Of a DNA stretch of 64,000 nucleotides, positions 43,005 to 50,710 are shown in pieces. The notes beneath the pieces were generated by a model. The model was not told where the DNA came from, ran no database searches, and saw only the letters and a program-made list of their open reading frames with translations. The stretch is from Bacillota bacterium. GTDB lineage: Bacteria; Bacillota; Clostridia; Acetivibrionales; JAEXSP01. Position numbers and translations under genes: made by a program. The DNA lies in NCBI GenBank assembly GCA_023453795.1, contig JAEXSP010000026.1, positions 1 through 64,000 of the forward strand, given 5' to 3'. Positions within the stretch are counted from its first letter, which is position 1. Each line of letters opens with the position of its first letter.

Positions 43005-45449
43005 TTATAGCATATTTACCGGGTTTATATCTATAGAAAGCCCAACTCCCGATTTATCCTTTCTTTTGTAGAAGCCGTCCGATATCATTTCTGTTGTAGA
43101 TATAAGTCTTTCCAAATTCCTGCATTTAATAATAATTCTCCATCTGTAGTTATTCTTTATTTTTGAGAGAGGCGACCGTGACGGCCCCATAATGCTGATA
43201 CCCTCTTCCACTGGCAATACTTCTCTGATTGTTTGACTTATATCCTTTGCTTTAGAAAAAGTAAACCTGTCGTTTGCTCCATATAAAATAATATTTGCAA
43301 TGTTTGTAAACGGAGGGTATTCAAGCTTCTCCCTCAGAATAATCTCCTGACTGTAAAAGGACTCATAGTCATGCCGGCATGCGGTCAATATGCTGAAATC
43401 CTCTGTATTGTATGTTTGGACAATTACCCTGCCCGGGAGCTTACCCCTCCCCGCTCTGCCTGCAACTTGTGTCAGCAGCTGAAAGGTTCTTTCCGTAGCT
43501 CTGTAATCATCGATGTTAAGCAGGCTGTCGGCCGCCAGGATTCCAACCAGTGTAACATTGGGAAAATCGTGGCCCTTTGCTATCATTTGGGTTCCTATGA
43601 GTATATTGATGTTTTCTTCACGGAATGCCTTAAGTATCTGCTCATGCGAATTTTTATATGAGGTAGTATCCATGTCCATTCGTATTACCGAGCAGCCGTC
43701 GAATTGCTTTTTTGTGTCATCTTCGACTCTCTGAGTTCCAACCCCGAAATGTCTTATATGATCGCTTCCGCACTTTGGGCATTTTGAGGGATTTTTCACA
43801 GTGTAGCCGCAATAATGGCAAATAAGCCTTTCGTCACGAGCATGGTATGTCATTGATATATTGCAGTTTGTACACCTTAAAACATAACCGCAGCCGCGGC
43901 AAAGGACAAACGACGAATGCCCTCTTCTGTTGAGGAAAAGTATAGTTTGCTGCCCCAGTTCAATGTTTTTTCCGATCTCTTCGGCCAGTTTTCGGCTGAA
44001 TATGGTTTTATTTCCTTCCTCCAGTTCACATCTCATATCAACTATTTCCGTTTTTGGCATTGAAGCCATGTTTGCTCTGCCCTGCATTTTAAAAAGCCCG
44101 ATTTCTCCTTTTTGGGCCCTGTAATAGGTTTCTACCGACGGAGTAGCAGAGCCAAGAAGGAGCATGCAATTATCATTTATGCACCTTTCTCTTGCGATAT
44201 CCCTTGCATGGTACTTAGGAGTGATCTCCGACTTATATGTATTCTCGTGCTCTTCATCAATTATAATTATTCCCAGATTATCAAATGGAGCAAATACAGC
44301 GGATCTGGCTCCAACCACCACCTTTATTCTGCCTTCCAGGATAAGCTTCCATTGGTCATACCTTTCTCCAAGGGAAAGCCTGCTGTGCAGAACGGCAACC
44401 TCGTCTCCGAACCTTCCCTTAAACCTTTCAACCATCTGGGGAGTCAGTGATATTTCAGGCACCAGCACAATAGCATTTTTGCCGGCATCAAGGCATTTTC
44501 TTATCAGCTGCATGTAAACTTCCGTTTTTCCGCTGCCGGTGACGCCATGGAGCAGAATTTCATGAAAGCTGCCGCTCTCCAGTTTTCCGTTCAAAGCCTC
44601 AAGAACAGCTTTCTGCTCGGGAGTAGGATCCAGCGGGTAAGTTTTTTTAAATTCCAAATGCTTATAGGGATCCCTGCTCACTTCAATATCTTTATAGTCA
44701 ATATAACCGTATTTTTTCAAAGTGTCCAAAACGCTTGCCGATACCCCTGCAAACCTCACTATGTCTGCAACAGAAATAAATTCATTCTCAAGCAGCATCT
44801 CCAAAATCCTGATCTGCTGGATTTTCTTTATCCTTCCGGTTTCTATGTCCTCTATTATTTCATCTTCCGGTGCTTTTAAATAAGCGACTCTTACGTATTT
44901 TTCCTTTACCCGGGATATATATTCCTCAAAAATGTCAACATATCCCGATTCAGTCATGGCACTTATCAGTTTGTTAAAATTCTTTGACTGTGTCCTGCTT
45001 TTCAGTTCTTCAAACTCACATTCATTACCCGCCTCAAGCAACAGCTCGATAATTTTTTTTTCGGTTGGCTTTTTAGCTCCCTCTTGTTTTATGAGTCTGA
45101 CAATCCTGTTGCTCTTAACTCCTATGCCGGGGGGAAGCATGCATTTTATGGCATCCGAGTAAGTGCACAAGTATCTCTTTTTCATGAACCCGCACAGTTT
45201 TAGCATTCCTTTGTTGAGTACCGGTTCACTGTCAAGAAGCATTTTTATTTCTTTAAAAGAAGTAGTTTCGTCGCATAAGGAAATATCGGCAATGTATCCC
45301 TCAATATTCCTGTTTGCACTGCCAAAAGGCACAATTGCCCTCATGCCCGGCTTGATTTTGTTCTCCAAATTTTCCGGTATCAGATATGTATATTGTTTGT
45401 CAAACCCCCGTGTAGTGTTGCTGATAATTAACGAAGCAGTTTTATTCAT
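43005..45449 (-). CDS. priA: Primosomal helicase PriA
   Basis: From the ATG at 45449 the protein has 814 residues. It has the N-terminal 3'-binding domain ('FDKQYTYLIP'), a helicase core with Walker A GVTGSGKTE, Walker B DEEH and 'LLGSATPSVETYY', the zinc region with eight cysteines (CRGCGYVLRCTNC...CHYCGY...CPKCGS) and 'TQMIAKGHDFPNVTLVGIL' followed by 'QVAGRAGRG'. It restarts collapsed replication forks. It starts the run to thiN on this strand; rpoZ, gmk and coaBC, often upstream, are absent. Confidence 0.96.
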   Translation of the reverse strand: MNKTASLIISNTTRGFDKQYTYLIPENLENKIKPGMRAIVPFGSANRNIEGYIADISLCDETTSFKEIKMLLDSEPVLNKGMLKLCGFMKKRYLCTYSDAIKCMLPPGIGVKSNRIVRLIKQEGAKKPTEKKIIELLLEAGNECEFEELKSRTQSKNFNKLISAMTESGYVDIFEEYISRVKEKYVRVAYLKAPEDEIIEDIETGRIKKIQQIRILEMLLENEFISVADIVRFAGVSASVLDTLKKYGYIDYKDIEVSRDPYKHLEFKKTYPLDPTPEQKAVLEALNGKLESGSFHEILLHGVTGSGKTEVYMQLIRKCLDAGKNAIVLVPEISLTPQMVERFKGRFGDEVAVLHSRLSLGERYDQWKLILEGRIKVVVGARSAVFAPFDNLGIIIIDEEHENTYKSEITPKYHARDIARERCINDNCMLLLGSATPSVETYYRAQKGEIGLFKMQGRANMASMPKTEIVDMRCELEEGNKTIFSRKLAEEIGKNIELGQQTILFLNRRGHSSFVLCRGCGYVLRCTNCNISMTYHARDERLICHYCGYTVKNPSKCPKCGSDHIRHFGVGTQRVEDDTKKQFDGCSVIRMDMDTTSYKNSHEQILKAFREENINILIGTQMIAKGHDFPNVTLVGILAADSLLNIDDYRATERTFQLLTQVAGRAGRGKLPGRVIVQTYNTEDFSILTACRHDYESFYSQEIILREKLEYPPFTNIANIILYGANDRFTFSKAKDISQTIREVLPVEEGISIMGPSRSPLSKIKNNYRWRIIIKCRNLERLISTTEMISDGFYKRKDKSGVGLSIDINPVNML

Positions 45450-45510
45450 TTCCGGCCTGCCTTCTGTTATGTTTTTTATGTAACTGATTATATAATTATA
45501 GCAATGGTAC

Positions 45511-45550
45511 AAAAAAAATAAAACTACCTTGATAAAGGCAGTCTTATTTT
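45511..45550 (-). terminator. Terminator of the P-loop protein gene
   Basis: On the minus strand a stem with small bulges (45550-45535 with 45530-45519, loop TATC) is followed by a U-rich run. It separates the gene from priA, which therefore needs its own promoter. Confidence 0.7.
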
Positions 45551-45574
45551 ATATTTCAATTAAAAAATTTAAAG

Positions 45575-45985
45575 TCAAATTAAATAATCCTTAAGATACT
45601 CGGGAGCAGTTCCTTCATCGCCGTTAACGCTCATATAGCATTTAACGTTATACTTCTTGGCTATCTCCGATAGTGCGGTAAAAAATTCTTCCAAACCATC
45701 TGCATTTTCTTTAATTATGTATGTCAACCCGTCAATAAAAACCCCGTCAATGTCGTAATTTCCCGCCACCAGACCACACAGGAAACCTAACAATGCTTTA
45801 GAACAGTCAACCGGAAACTCAGAAACATTTATGAACCTGATATTGTGCTTCAAATCATACATCAATTGATTGCTGTAATCAATAAATACAACAGCGCCTG
45901 AACCTTCAGATGCAAGCTTATTCGCTGAATCAATCAACATCTTGGTCTTGCCCATGCCTTTTTTCCCATAAATAACTTTGATCAT
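45575..45985 (-). CDS. P-loop ATPase-like protein of unknown role
   Basis: A protein of about 136 residues whose N-terminus is 'MIKVIYGKKGMGKTKMLIDSAN', a clear Walker A (GKKGMGKT). A Walker B-like stretch follows in 'GVFIDGLTYII'. It is too short for a full AAA or PilT domain. In clostridial genomes similar proteins are sometimes labelled PilT-related, but there is no specific support here. ATG 45985 is preferred, as AGAGG is at a suitable distance; another in-frame ATG lies two codons upstream. It is a single gene between its terminator and the region before it. Confidence 0.6.
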   Translation of the reverse strand: MIKVIYGKKGMGKTKMLIDSANKLASEGSGAVVFIDYSNQLMYDLKHNIRFINVSEFPVDCSKALLGFLCGLVAGNYDIDGVFIDGLTYIIKENADGLEEFFTALSEIAKKYNVKCYMSVNGDEGTAPEYLKDYLI

Positions 45986-46144
45986 TCGCATCTACCTCTC
46001 TCTTCGAAATGAATGAAATGCATAGTTAAAATCTCCAATTGCTGTTTACTTAATACAAAAAAATAAATTCACTTTCATTTCTAGCATATCAAAACATTTT
46101 GTTCAGTGCAAGGGTTGGAAAAACTACTTCCACAGACAGAAATA

Positions 46145-46171
46145 AAAACTCCCGGTATCATCCGAGAGTTT
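46145..46171 (-). terminator. Terminator of the OB-fold gene
   Basis: A stem AAACTC...GAGTTT with inner CGG/CCG pairs (46145-46171) precedes a U-rich run on the minus strand, just past the stop codon at 46179. Confidence 0.75.
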
Positions 46172-46178
46172 CATATTT

Positions 46179-46850
46179 TTATTCATCTTTTATTTCATTT
46201 TGATCATCATCATTTGCTTTTGTGTCGTCACAGACTTCCATCTTTGATACGGATACCTCAAATGCTATTTTAGTAAGAGCTTCTCCGCCCTCTATCTTTT
46301 TTTGGTATTCCCTGCTTTGAATCCTTCCCCATATCTTGATATTATCACCAATTGCAAGGCTTTCAGAATATCTTGCATTTCTTCCCCATGCTATGCAGGG
46401 TATGTAATCCGACTTATTATAAGGCCTGTTAACTGCGAGCAAAAGATCGGTAATCTCACGTCCGAAGGGCGTCGTCCTGTATATAGGCTTTTTGCACACA
46501 AAACCGTTTAAATATATTTGATTGGGATTTTTAATCTTTTTCTCACCTTCAAGGAAAGTAATTTCTCGTGCAAAAACAGTCAGCAAAAGCTTGCTTCCTT
46601 CATTGTTGTAGCTGTTATAGGAACGGAATTGACCCTCCACCTCTATAACCTTTCCAATGTCTGGTTTCTGTTTAGTTATCAAGCGCTCTGATACGGTCAC
46701 CGGAATCCTGTCATAACTGTCGCTTAATCTGGGCACATCCAACATAAAATAATAAAAACCCTCTCCATACACTTCGTGGCTGAATTCCGTTTCAGATGCA
46801 ACTTTCCCGGAAATGGTCACCATGTTGTTCTCAATTATGTTTCCGACCAT
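46179..46850 (-). CDS. Single-stranded DNA-binding-like protein with two OB folds
   Basis: The 223-residue protein contains two OB-fold-like halves (about 8-100 and 110-205). The second has the SSB pattern 'NQIYLNGFVCKKPIYRTTPFGREITDLLLAVNRPYNKSDYIPCIAWGRNARY...GDNIKIWGRIQSREYQKK'. The first is more diverged ('NMVTISGKVASETEFSHEVYGEGFYYFMLDVPR'). An acidic C-terminus (DDTKANDDDQNEIKDE) recalls SSB tails, but without the terminal DDIPF. It is probably a specialised, non-housekeeping SSB paralogue. GGGGGCGG precedes the ATG. Confidence 0.75.
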   Translation of the reverse strand: MVGNIIENNMVTISGKVASETEFSHEVYGEGFYYFMLDVPRLSDSYDRIPVTVSERLITKQKPDIGKVIEVEGQFRSYNSYNNEGSKLLLTVFAREITFLEGEKKIKNPNQIYLNGFVCKKPIYRTTPFGREITDLLLAVNRPYNKSDYIPCIAWGRNARYSESLAIGDNIKIWGRIQSREYQKKIEGGEALTKIAFEVSVSKMEVCDDTKANDDDQNEIKDE

Positions 46851-47147
46851 CCGCCCCCACTCTCCTCTCTTAGGCTCATACGTATCTTCAATATTTATCT
46901 AATGTAATGTTTATTCATATGGGGTATTTTTTAGAATCAAATTTGTCAACATTACAACAATACAAAACATTGTTTACGCACTTGCTCGAGCTATTATTTA
47001 TAAAAGCCGGCAATAAGCAGATTTATATGATTCATCAACCCACTTCCATACAAAATAAAATAACGTCATGGCATAACTTTACTACCATATTATATTATAC
47101 TTTTTTCGACTTGAAAATCCCTGAATTTACATTTCGCTGAAAAATGA
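46851..47147. other. Intergenic region upstream of SSB-like gene
   Basis: Nearly 300 AT-rich bases. TTGACA occurs on the minus strand near 46948 but without a well-spaced -10 box. A 77-codon plus-strand frame lacks a ribosome-binding site and resembles nothing known. No feature is called. Confidence 0.4.
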
Positions 47148-47813
47148 TTAGAAAATATGTTTTTGTCCCTCATTATTAAGCAGATTCAGATCAATTCCAT
47201 TGACAACAGCAAAAGCGGCTGCTGCCAGAACACTGTAAGGATCCATATATTCAGGCTGGACATTAAGCCTGAATTCCTGGGGTTCGACCAGCATTCCGTT
47301 ATTTGTGGGTATAGACCTCTGAAGGCAGCACAAGAATTCGTCCTTAAACACAGATTCTCCGATGCTTGAAGTCGTTAAGCTCGCTTTTGAATTGAAGCCG
47401 TAGGTAATGAAATAATGCTTCATTCCCTGAAGAAAGCTGATCAACTCACTGTCATCAACATTTACTATTGCTATTCCCTTTTCGTCCAAAAGGGAAAACA
47501 CCCTCCTCATCAGATTTCCGTATTTTTGATCCGTCTCCTTAAAATCATCGGCTTTATCTGTATAAATAATAATATCAAAATGAATATTATTAAAAATTTC
47601 CTTTTCTATGTCCCAGATATTGATTTTCAGGATAAGTATATCGACCTTGTTAAGGCTAAGCTCTCCAATATACTTCCTTATTCTTGAATTATCCCATTCG
47701 ACGATATTTCCCGAATCAACAATGCTGATTTTTTTTCCTGTCTGTCCCAGAATTGAATTGATTAGGCTTGCTGTTTTTGATTGTTCACGTCCTGCGATAC
47801 CCGCAACGAGCAT
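47148..47813 (-). CDS. Mur ligase-like middle-domain protein
   Basis: The 221-residue protein resembles only the central ATPase domain of Mur ligases. The start 'MLVAGIAGREQSKTASLINSIL' takes the place of the GTNGKTT P-loop, and 'GIAIVNVDDSELISFLQG...FITYGFNSKASLTTSSI' matches the Mur 'N-x-DD...TYG' stretch. The N-terminal UDP-binding and C-terminal ligase domains are missing. It ends with 'MDPYSVLAAAAFAVVNGIDLNLL', which resembles the MurE/F 'NvyNaLAAaA' helix. It may bind a nucleotide without full ligase chemistry. GAGG lies before the ATG. It is followed by the SSB-like gene. Confidence 0.6.
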   Translation of the reverse strand: MLVAGIAGREQSKTASLINSILGQTGKKISIVDSGNIVEWDNSRIRKYIGELSLNKVDILILKINIWDIEKEIFNNIHFDIIIYTDKADDFKETDQKYGNLMRRVFSLLDEKGIAIVNVDDSELISFLQGMKHYFITYGFNSKASLTTSSIGESVFKDEFLCCLQRSIPTNNGMLVEPQEFRLNVQPEYMDPYSVLAAAAFAVVNGIDLNLLNNEGQKHIF

Positions 47814-47904
47814 TAATCCAACCTCATTTCGTTAATAGTTAGTTGAATAATTTTATCATGCTCATTTTTGTTCATTTTATGTAGCGCAGTAGAACCGACG
47901 AATT

Positions 47905-48771
47905 TCAAAGCGGCGGGAAATAATGGGGAAATTTCTCAACCTTTTTTGCTAAAGCAATAACTCCGGCTCGTCTGAATGAACCAGGTCCATTTGGCATAAC
48001 TTCAATATCAAACCTTTCACACAAATCAATAAAATCCTCATTCCTGCTTAATGTTACCGAATGACTGTTCCCAGGTAATTGCCTGTATAAATGCAATAAA
48101 TATAAATGGGTTAAACTACCGATACTTCTCGAAAATTCTACTTTAACCCCATTTTGTTCCAGATCATTTTTCAATTCATCAGGTGTAAATGCTTTAAAGC
48201 TATCAACCTTAAAACACTCTGATATCTTTTTATTTTCCTCATATTGATCTTTATTCCAAAGGCCGGTTTTAATCATTTCCATTACGGATGGCGTAATGCA
48301 ATTATGCAGATTCATGCTGTAATTTAACCATGTTGCCGTCATGCAGCCTTTATTAGATGCCGATACAAGAAGTTTATTTTTAGCAACCCTGCAACTTTCT
48401 GATATAACCCTTCCATATCCATTTCCTGAAAATGAGATCGCACCATCAAGGTTTAAAACCAAGTCAAAACTATTATCTTTATACATATACAAGTCTTTTG
48501 CATCAGCCTGTACAAAATTAATAGTGTTCAATCCTTTTGCCTTTTCCTTGGCTGCCTCGATCATTTTTGAAGATATATCGAGATGTGTAACTTGATAACC
48601 TCTCTTAGCTAATTCTACAGAAAAAGCGCCTGTAGCTGCACCGATATCAAGAATTGTTTTAACTCCGCATAAATTTCTTTCTATTTCTCTCCATCTTAGT
48701 TGTCTATTGATATATTCATCATCAATATCGATTTCCTCTTTTTCAGCCATGTCGTCCCAAAATTCAATCAT
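47905..48771 (-). CDS. SAM-dependent methyltransferase
   Basis: The 288-residue class I methyltransferase has motif I 'ILDIGAATGAFSVELAKRG' (about 40-58), 'VTHLDISSKMIEAAKEKA' as motif II and 'FDLVLNLDGAISF' as motif IV. Residues after about 180 form a variable C-terminal part. The acceptor (small molecule, protein or RNA) is not indicated. AAGGGA precedes the ATG. It is a lone gene with a terminator-like hairpin upstream (48946-48968). Confidence 0.8.
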   Translation of the reverse strand: MIEFWDDMAEKEEIDIDDEYINRQLRWREIERNLCGVKTILDIGAATGAFSVELAKRGYQVTHLDISSKMIEAAKEKAKGLNTINFVQADAKDLYMYKDNSFDLVLNLDGAISFSGNGYGRVISESCRVAKNKLLVSASNKGCMTATWLNYSMNLHNCITPSVMEMIKTGLWNKDQYEENKKISECFKVDSFKAFTPDELKNDLEQNGVKVEFSRSIGSLTHLYLLHLYRQLPGNSHSVTLSRNEDFIDLCERFDIEVMPNGPGSFRRAGVIALAKKVEKFPHYFPPL

Positions 48772-49114
48772 TTAGTATTTCCCTTCAAATGTTCTTAAGC
48801 AATTTATGTAATAATTGTCATTTGTAATTTTCCACATTAAAGAAAGAAACTTTATATCTTTTACAACAATTTTTTTCATTCTATATTTTTCCTCCATAGG
48901 TGTCAACCATAAAACGGATACCATTCCTTATAAAACAGCAACGCAAAAGCCGCATTCTGTGCGGCTTTCATCAGAGAAATACCTGTTTTACTGCAAATTA
49001 CTATCCGGAAGTTTTCTTATAATATATATTTTATGGCAGTAAAAAAATGCACTCAATCTGAATGCATTAATCTCATTTTCCATTAACATTTTTATCCATA
49101 TATTAGAAACAGTC
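48772..49114. other. Intergenic region with terminator
   Basis: This 343-base stretch contains a strong hairpin, AAAGCCGCA/TGCGGCTTT (48946-48954 with 48960-48968), serving the minus-strand genes that end at 49115. A plus-strand frame of 75 codons has no ribosome-binding site and is not called. Confidence 0.5.
48946..48968 (-). terminator. Intrinsic terminator
   Basis: A nine-pair GC-rich stem with a 5-nt loop and a U run on the minus strand, about 150 bases beyond the stop of the gene at 49115. Confidence 0.7.
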
Positions 49115-49465
49115 TCAATCTTCTATTTCGTCAACGCCTTTAAAATCGAACTTGCCGTCTCTTTCACAGCATATCGCTGCATAAGCCTTATTACCGTATT
49201 TCTTCTTTGTTTCAGGTCCAAGCTTGATATATAGGCTGACATTTTTTCTAATGTCCACGTTAATTCTATCAAAAACATCCGTCTGTATGGTACGAATAAT
49301 CGAATCTATATTTTCTTCAAGTGAATGGTTTGTCTTACTTTCGATGAGTACAGGTATGTAACCCTTTTTGTTAGGACTCAGCATTTCAATATGTATGCTC
49401 CCGGGCTCCAATATATTGTCGGCAGGATAAAGCAAGTCTCTTTCATAAACTATTGTTTTACTCAT
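49115..49465 (-). CDS. Conserved-looking hypothetical protein
   Basis: No family recognised. From the ATG at 49465 (GGAGGAG upstream) the protein has 116 residues: 'MSKTIVYERDLLYPADNILEPGSIHIEMLSPN' and then a mixed alpha/beta body with 'SLEENIDSIIRTIQTDVFDRINVDIRKNVSLYIK'. The end is 'AYAAICCERDGKFDFKGVDEIED'. It is soluble, without signal or membrane segments. It is the last gene of the polA-coaE-transglycosylase group on this strand. Confidence 0.6.
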   Translation of the reverse strand: MSKTIVYERDLLYPADNILEPGSIHIEMLSPNKKGYIPVLIESKTNHSLEENIDSIIRTIQTDVFDRINVDIRKNVSLYIKLGPETKKKYGNKAYAAICCERDGKFDFKGVDEIED

Positions 49466-49514
49466 TGCAGGTTCTCCTCCTATAGTCATTCTTATAGATA
49501 CGATATCACTAAAA

Positions 49515-50111
49515 TCAGCTTTCGTAAAGTCTTTTGTACATTGAAATATTGTTTTTCACCCTTTTAAGAAACCTTGAGGTTTCCCTATAGGGAATCTTTT
49601 CAAGCGTATATCCCGTGCTGCTAAGACTTTTGTCTTTGAGCCAGCCGCTTACGCTTCCGCTTCCTGAATTATAAGCCGCAATGACCAAATCTGTATTGTC
49701 TGAGTTACTTTCGTTTTGAAAGTAAGCTCTAAGCCAATTGAGATACCAGCAGCCGATTCTGATATTGGTTTCAGGGTTGTGCAGGCTTTCAAACGTATAT
49801 GCATCAATGCCTATCTTATTCGCTGCCCATTGCCCTGTAGATTTGGTTATCTGCATCAGTCCTCTTGCGTCTTTTCTCGAGACAGCCCCCGTATTGAAAG
49901 AGCTCTCAGCCTTCATAATGGAAAAGACAAGGTACGGATCAATATTGTATTCTGCCGAATATTTATAAACATACTCCTTATATTTTAACGGATAGACCAA
50001 TTTCAAGACAGCCGGTATATTGCTTATAACAATAAAAACCAACAATAGAGCGGCTGCCGTTATAAATATATTTCGGAGGAGCTTACTCCGTCTTTTTATC
50101 TCCAAACGCAT
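49515..50111 (-). CDS. Membrane-anchored lytic transglycosylase (SLT)
   Basis: A 198-residue protein with an N-terminal membrane anchor (about 15-33) and an SLT domain. The catalytic Glu69 is in 'VFSIMKAESSFNTGAVS', with 'DARGLMQI', 'ETNIRIGCWYLNWL' and 'VIAAYNSGSGSV' downstream, typical of Slt70/MltE-related soluble domains. It cleaves peptidoglycan glycan strands outside the membrane. The ATG at 50111 overlaps the coaE end by 29 bases; a GTG one codon upstream is the alternative. No clear ribosome-binding site precedes it, so translational coupling to coaE is likely. Confidence 0.9.
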   Translation of the reverse strand: MRLEIKRRSKLLRNIFITAAALLLVFIVISNIPAVLKLVYPLKYKEYVYKYSAEYNIDPYLVFSIMKAESSFNTGAVSRKDARGLMQITKSTGQWAANKIGIDAYTFESLHNPETNIRIGCWYLNWLRAYFQNESNSDNTDLVIAAYNSGSGSVSGWLKDKSLSSTGYTLEKIPYRETSRFLKRVKNNISMYKRLYES

Positions 50112-50700
50112 CACCTGTCAGCAATATTTTCTCAATTTCTTTTCCTAATTCATCTTCACTGCCGTTATTATATATGATATGGTCCGCTATTCCAAAATAA
50201 TCTTCATCTTTCATCTGGGAGTTCACTCTTCTTAATGCCTCGTCATAAGAGAACCCGCTTCTGCTCATGACTCTTTTTATCCTCGAATCCATATCCGCAG
50301 CGACAACCCACACTTCATCCACCATATCAAGAAATCCATGCTTTATCGGAATCGGAGCATCAATTATAACCATGGCGGTATTGCCCCTTGAGATTATATT
50401 ATTCAAGCTTTTAGCTATTTCCTTTGCAACGTGCTTATGTGTTATATTGTTTAGGGCTTCAAGCTCATTTTTGCTGCCAAAAGCGATTTCTCCAAGCTTT
50501 TTCCTGTTCAGGCTCCCATCAGAATTGACAATCGCTCTCCCGAAATGTTCTGTCAGCTCATTAAGCACTTCCTGTCCCTTTGCAGTAATATCCTTTGCAA
50601 TCTGATCGGCGTCAATGATTTGAGCGCCCTTTTCTGCAAGATATCTTGAAACTGTACTCTTGCCGCTTCCTATTCCGCCTGTAACACCAATGATCCTCAT
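50083..50700 (-). CDS. coaE: Dephospho-CoA kinase
   Basis: The 205-residue enzyme completes coenzyme A synthesis by phosphorylating the ribose 3'-OH. Walker A GGIGSGKST is at about 8-16, the lid region 'RRVNSQMKDEDY' and the CoA-site 'DADQIAKD' are present. ATG 50700 with AGGGTG upstream is preferred to an open frame extending into polA. It lies 10 bases after polA; the pair is conserved in Firmicutes. Confidence 0.95.
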   Translation of the reverse strand: MRIIGVTGGIGSGKSTVSRYLAEKGAQIIDADQIAKDITAKGQEVLNELTEHFGRAIVNSDGSLNRKKLGEIAFGSKNELEALNNITHKHVAKEIAKSLNNIISRGNTAMVIIDAPIPIKHGFLDMVDEVWVVAADMDSRIKRVMSRSGFSYDEALRRVNSQMKDEDYFGIADHIIYNNGSEDELGKEIEKILLTGDAFGDKKTE

Positions 50701-50710
50701 AGTTTTCACC

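Noticed and set aside
46907..47140. 77-codon plus-strand frame
   Set aside because: No ribosome-binding site, AT-rich unstructured sequence, and no recognisable domain.
48815..49042. 75-codon plus-strand frame
   Set aside because: It crosses a strong terminator hairpin and has no ribosome-binding site.
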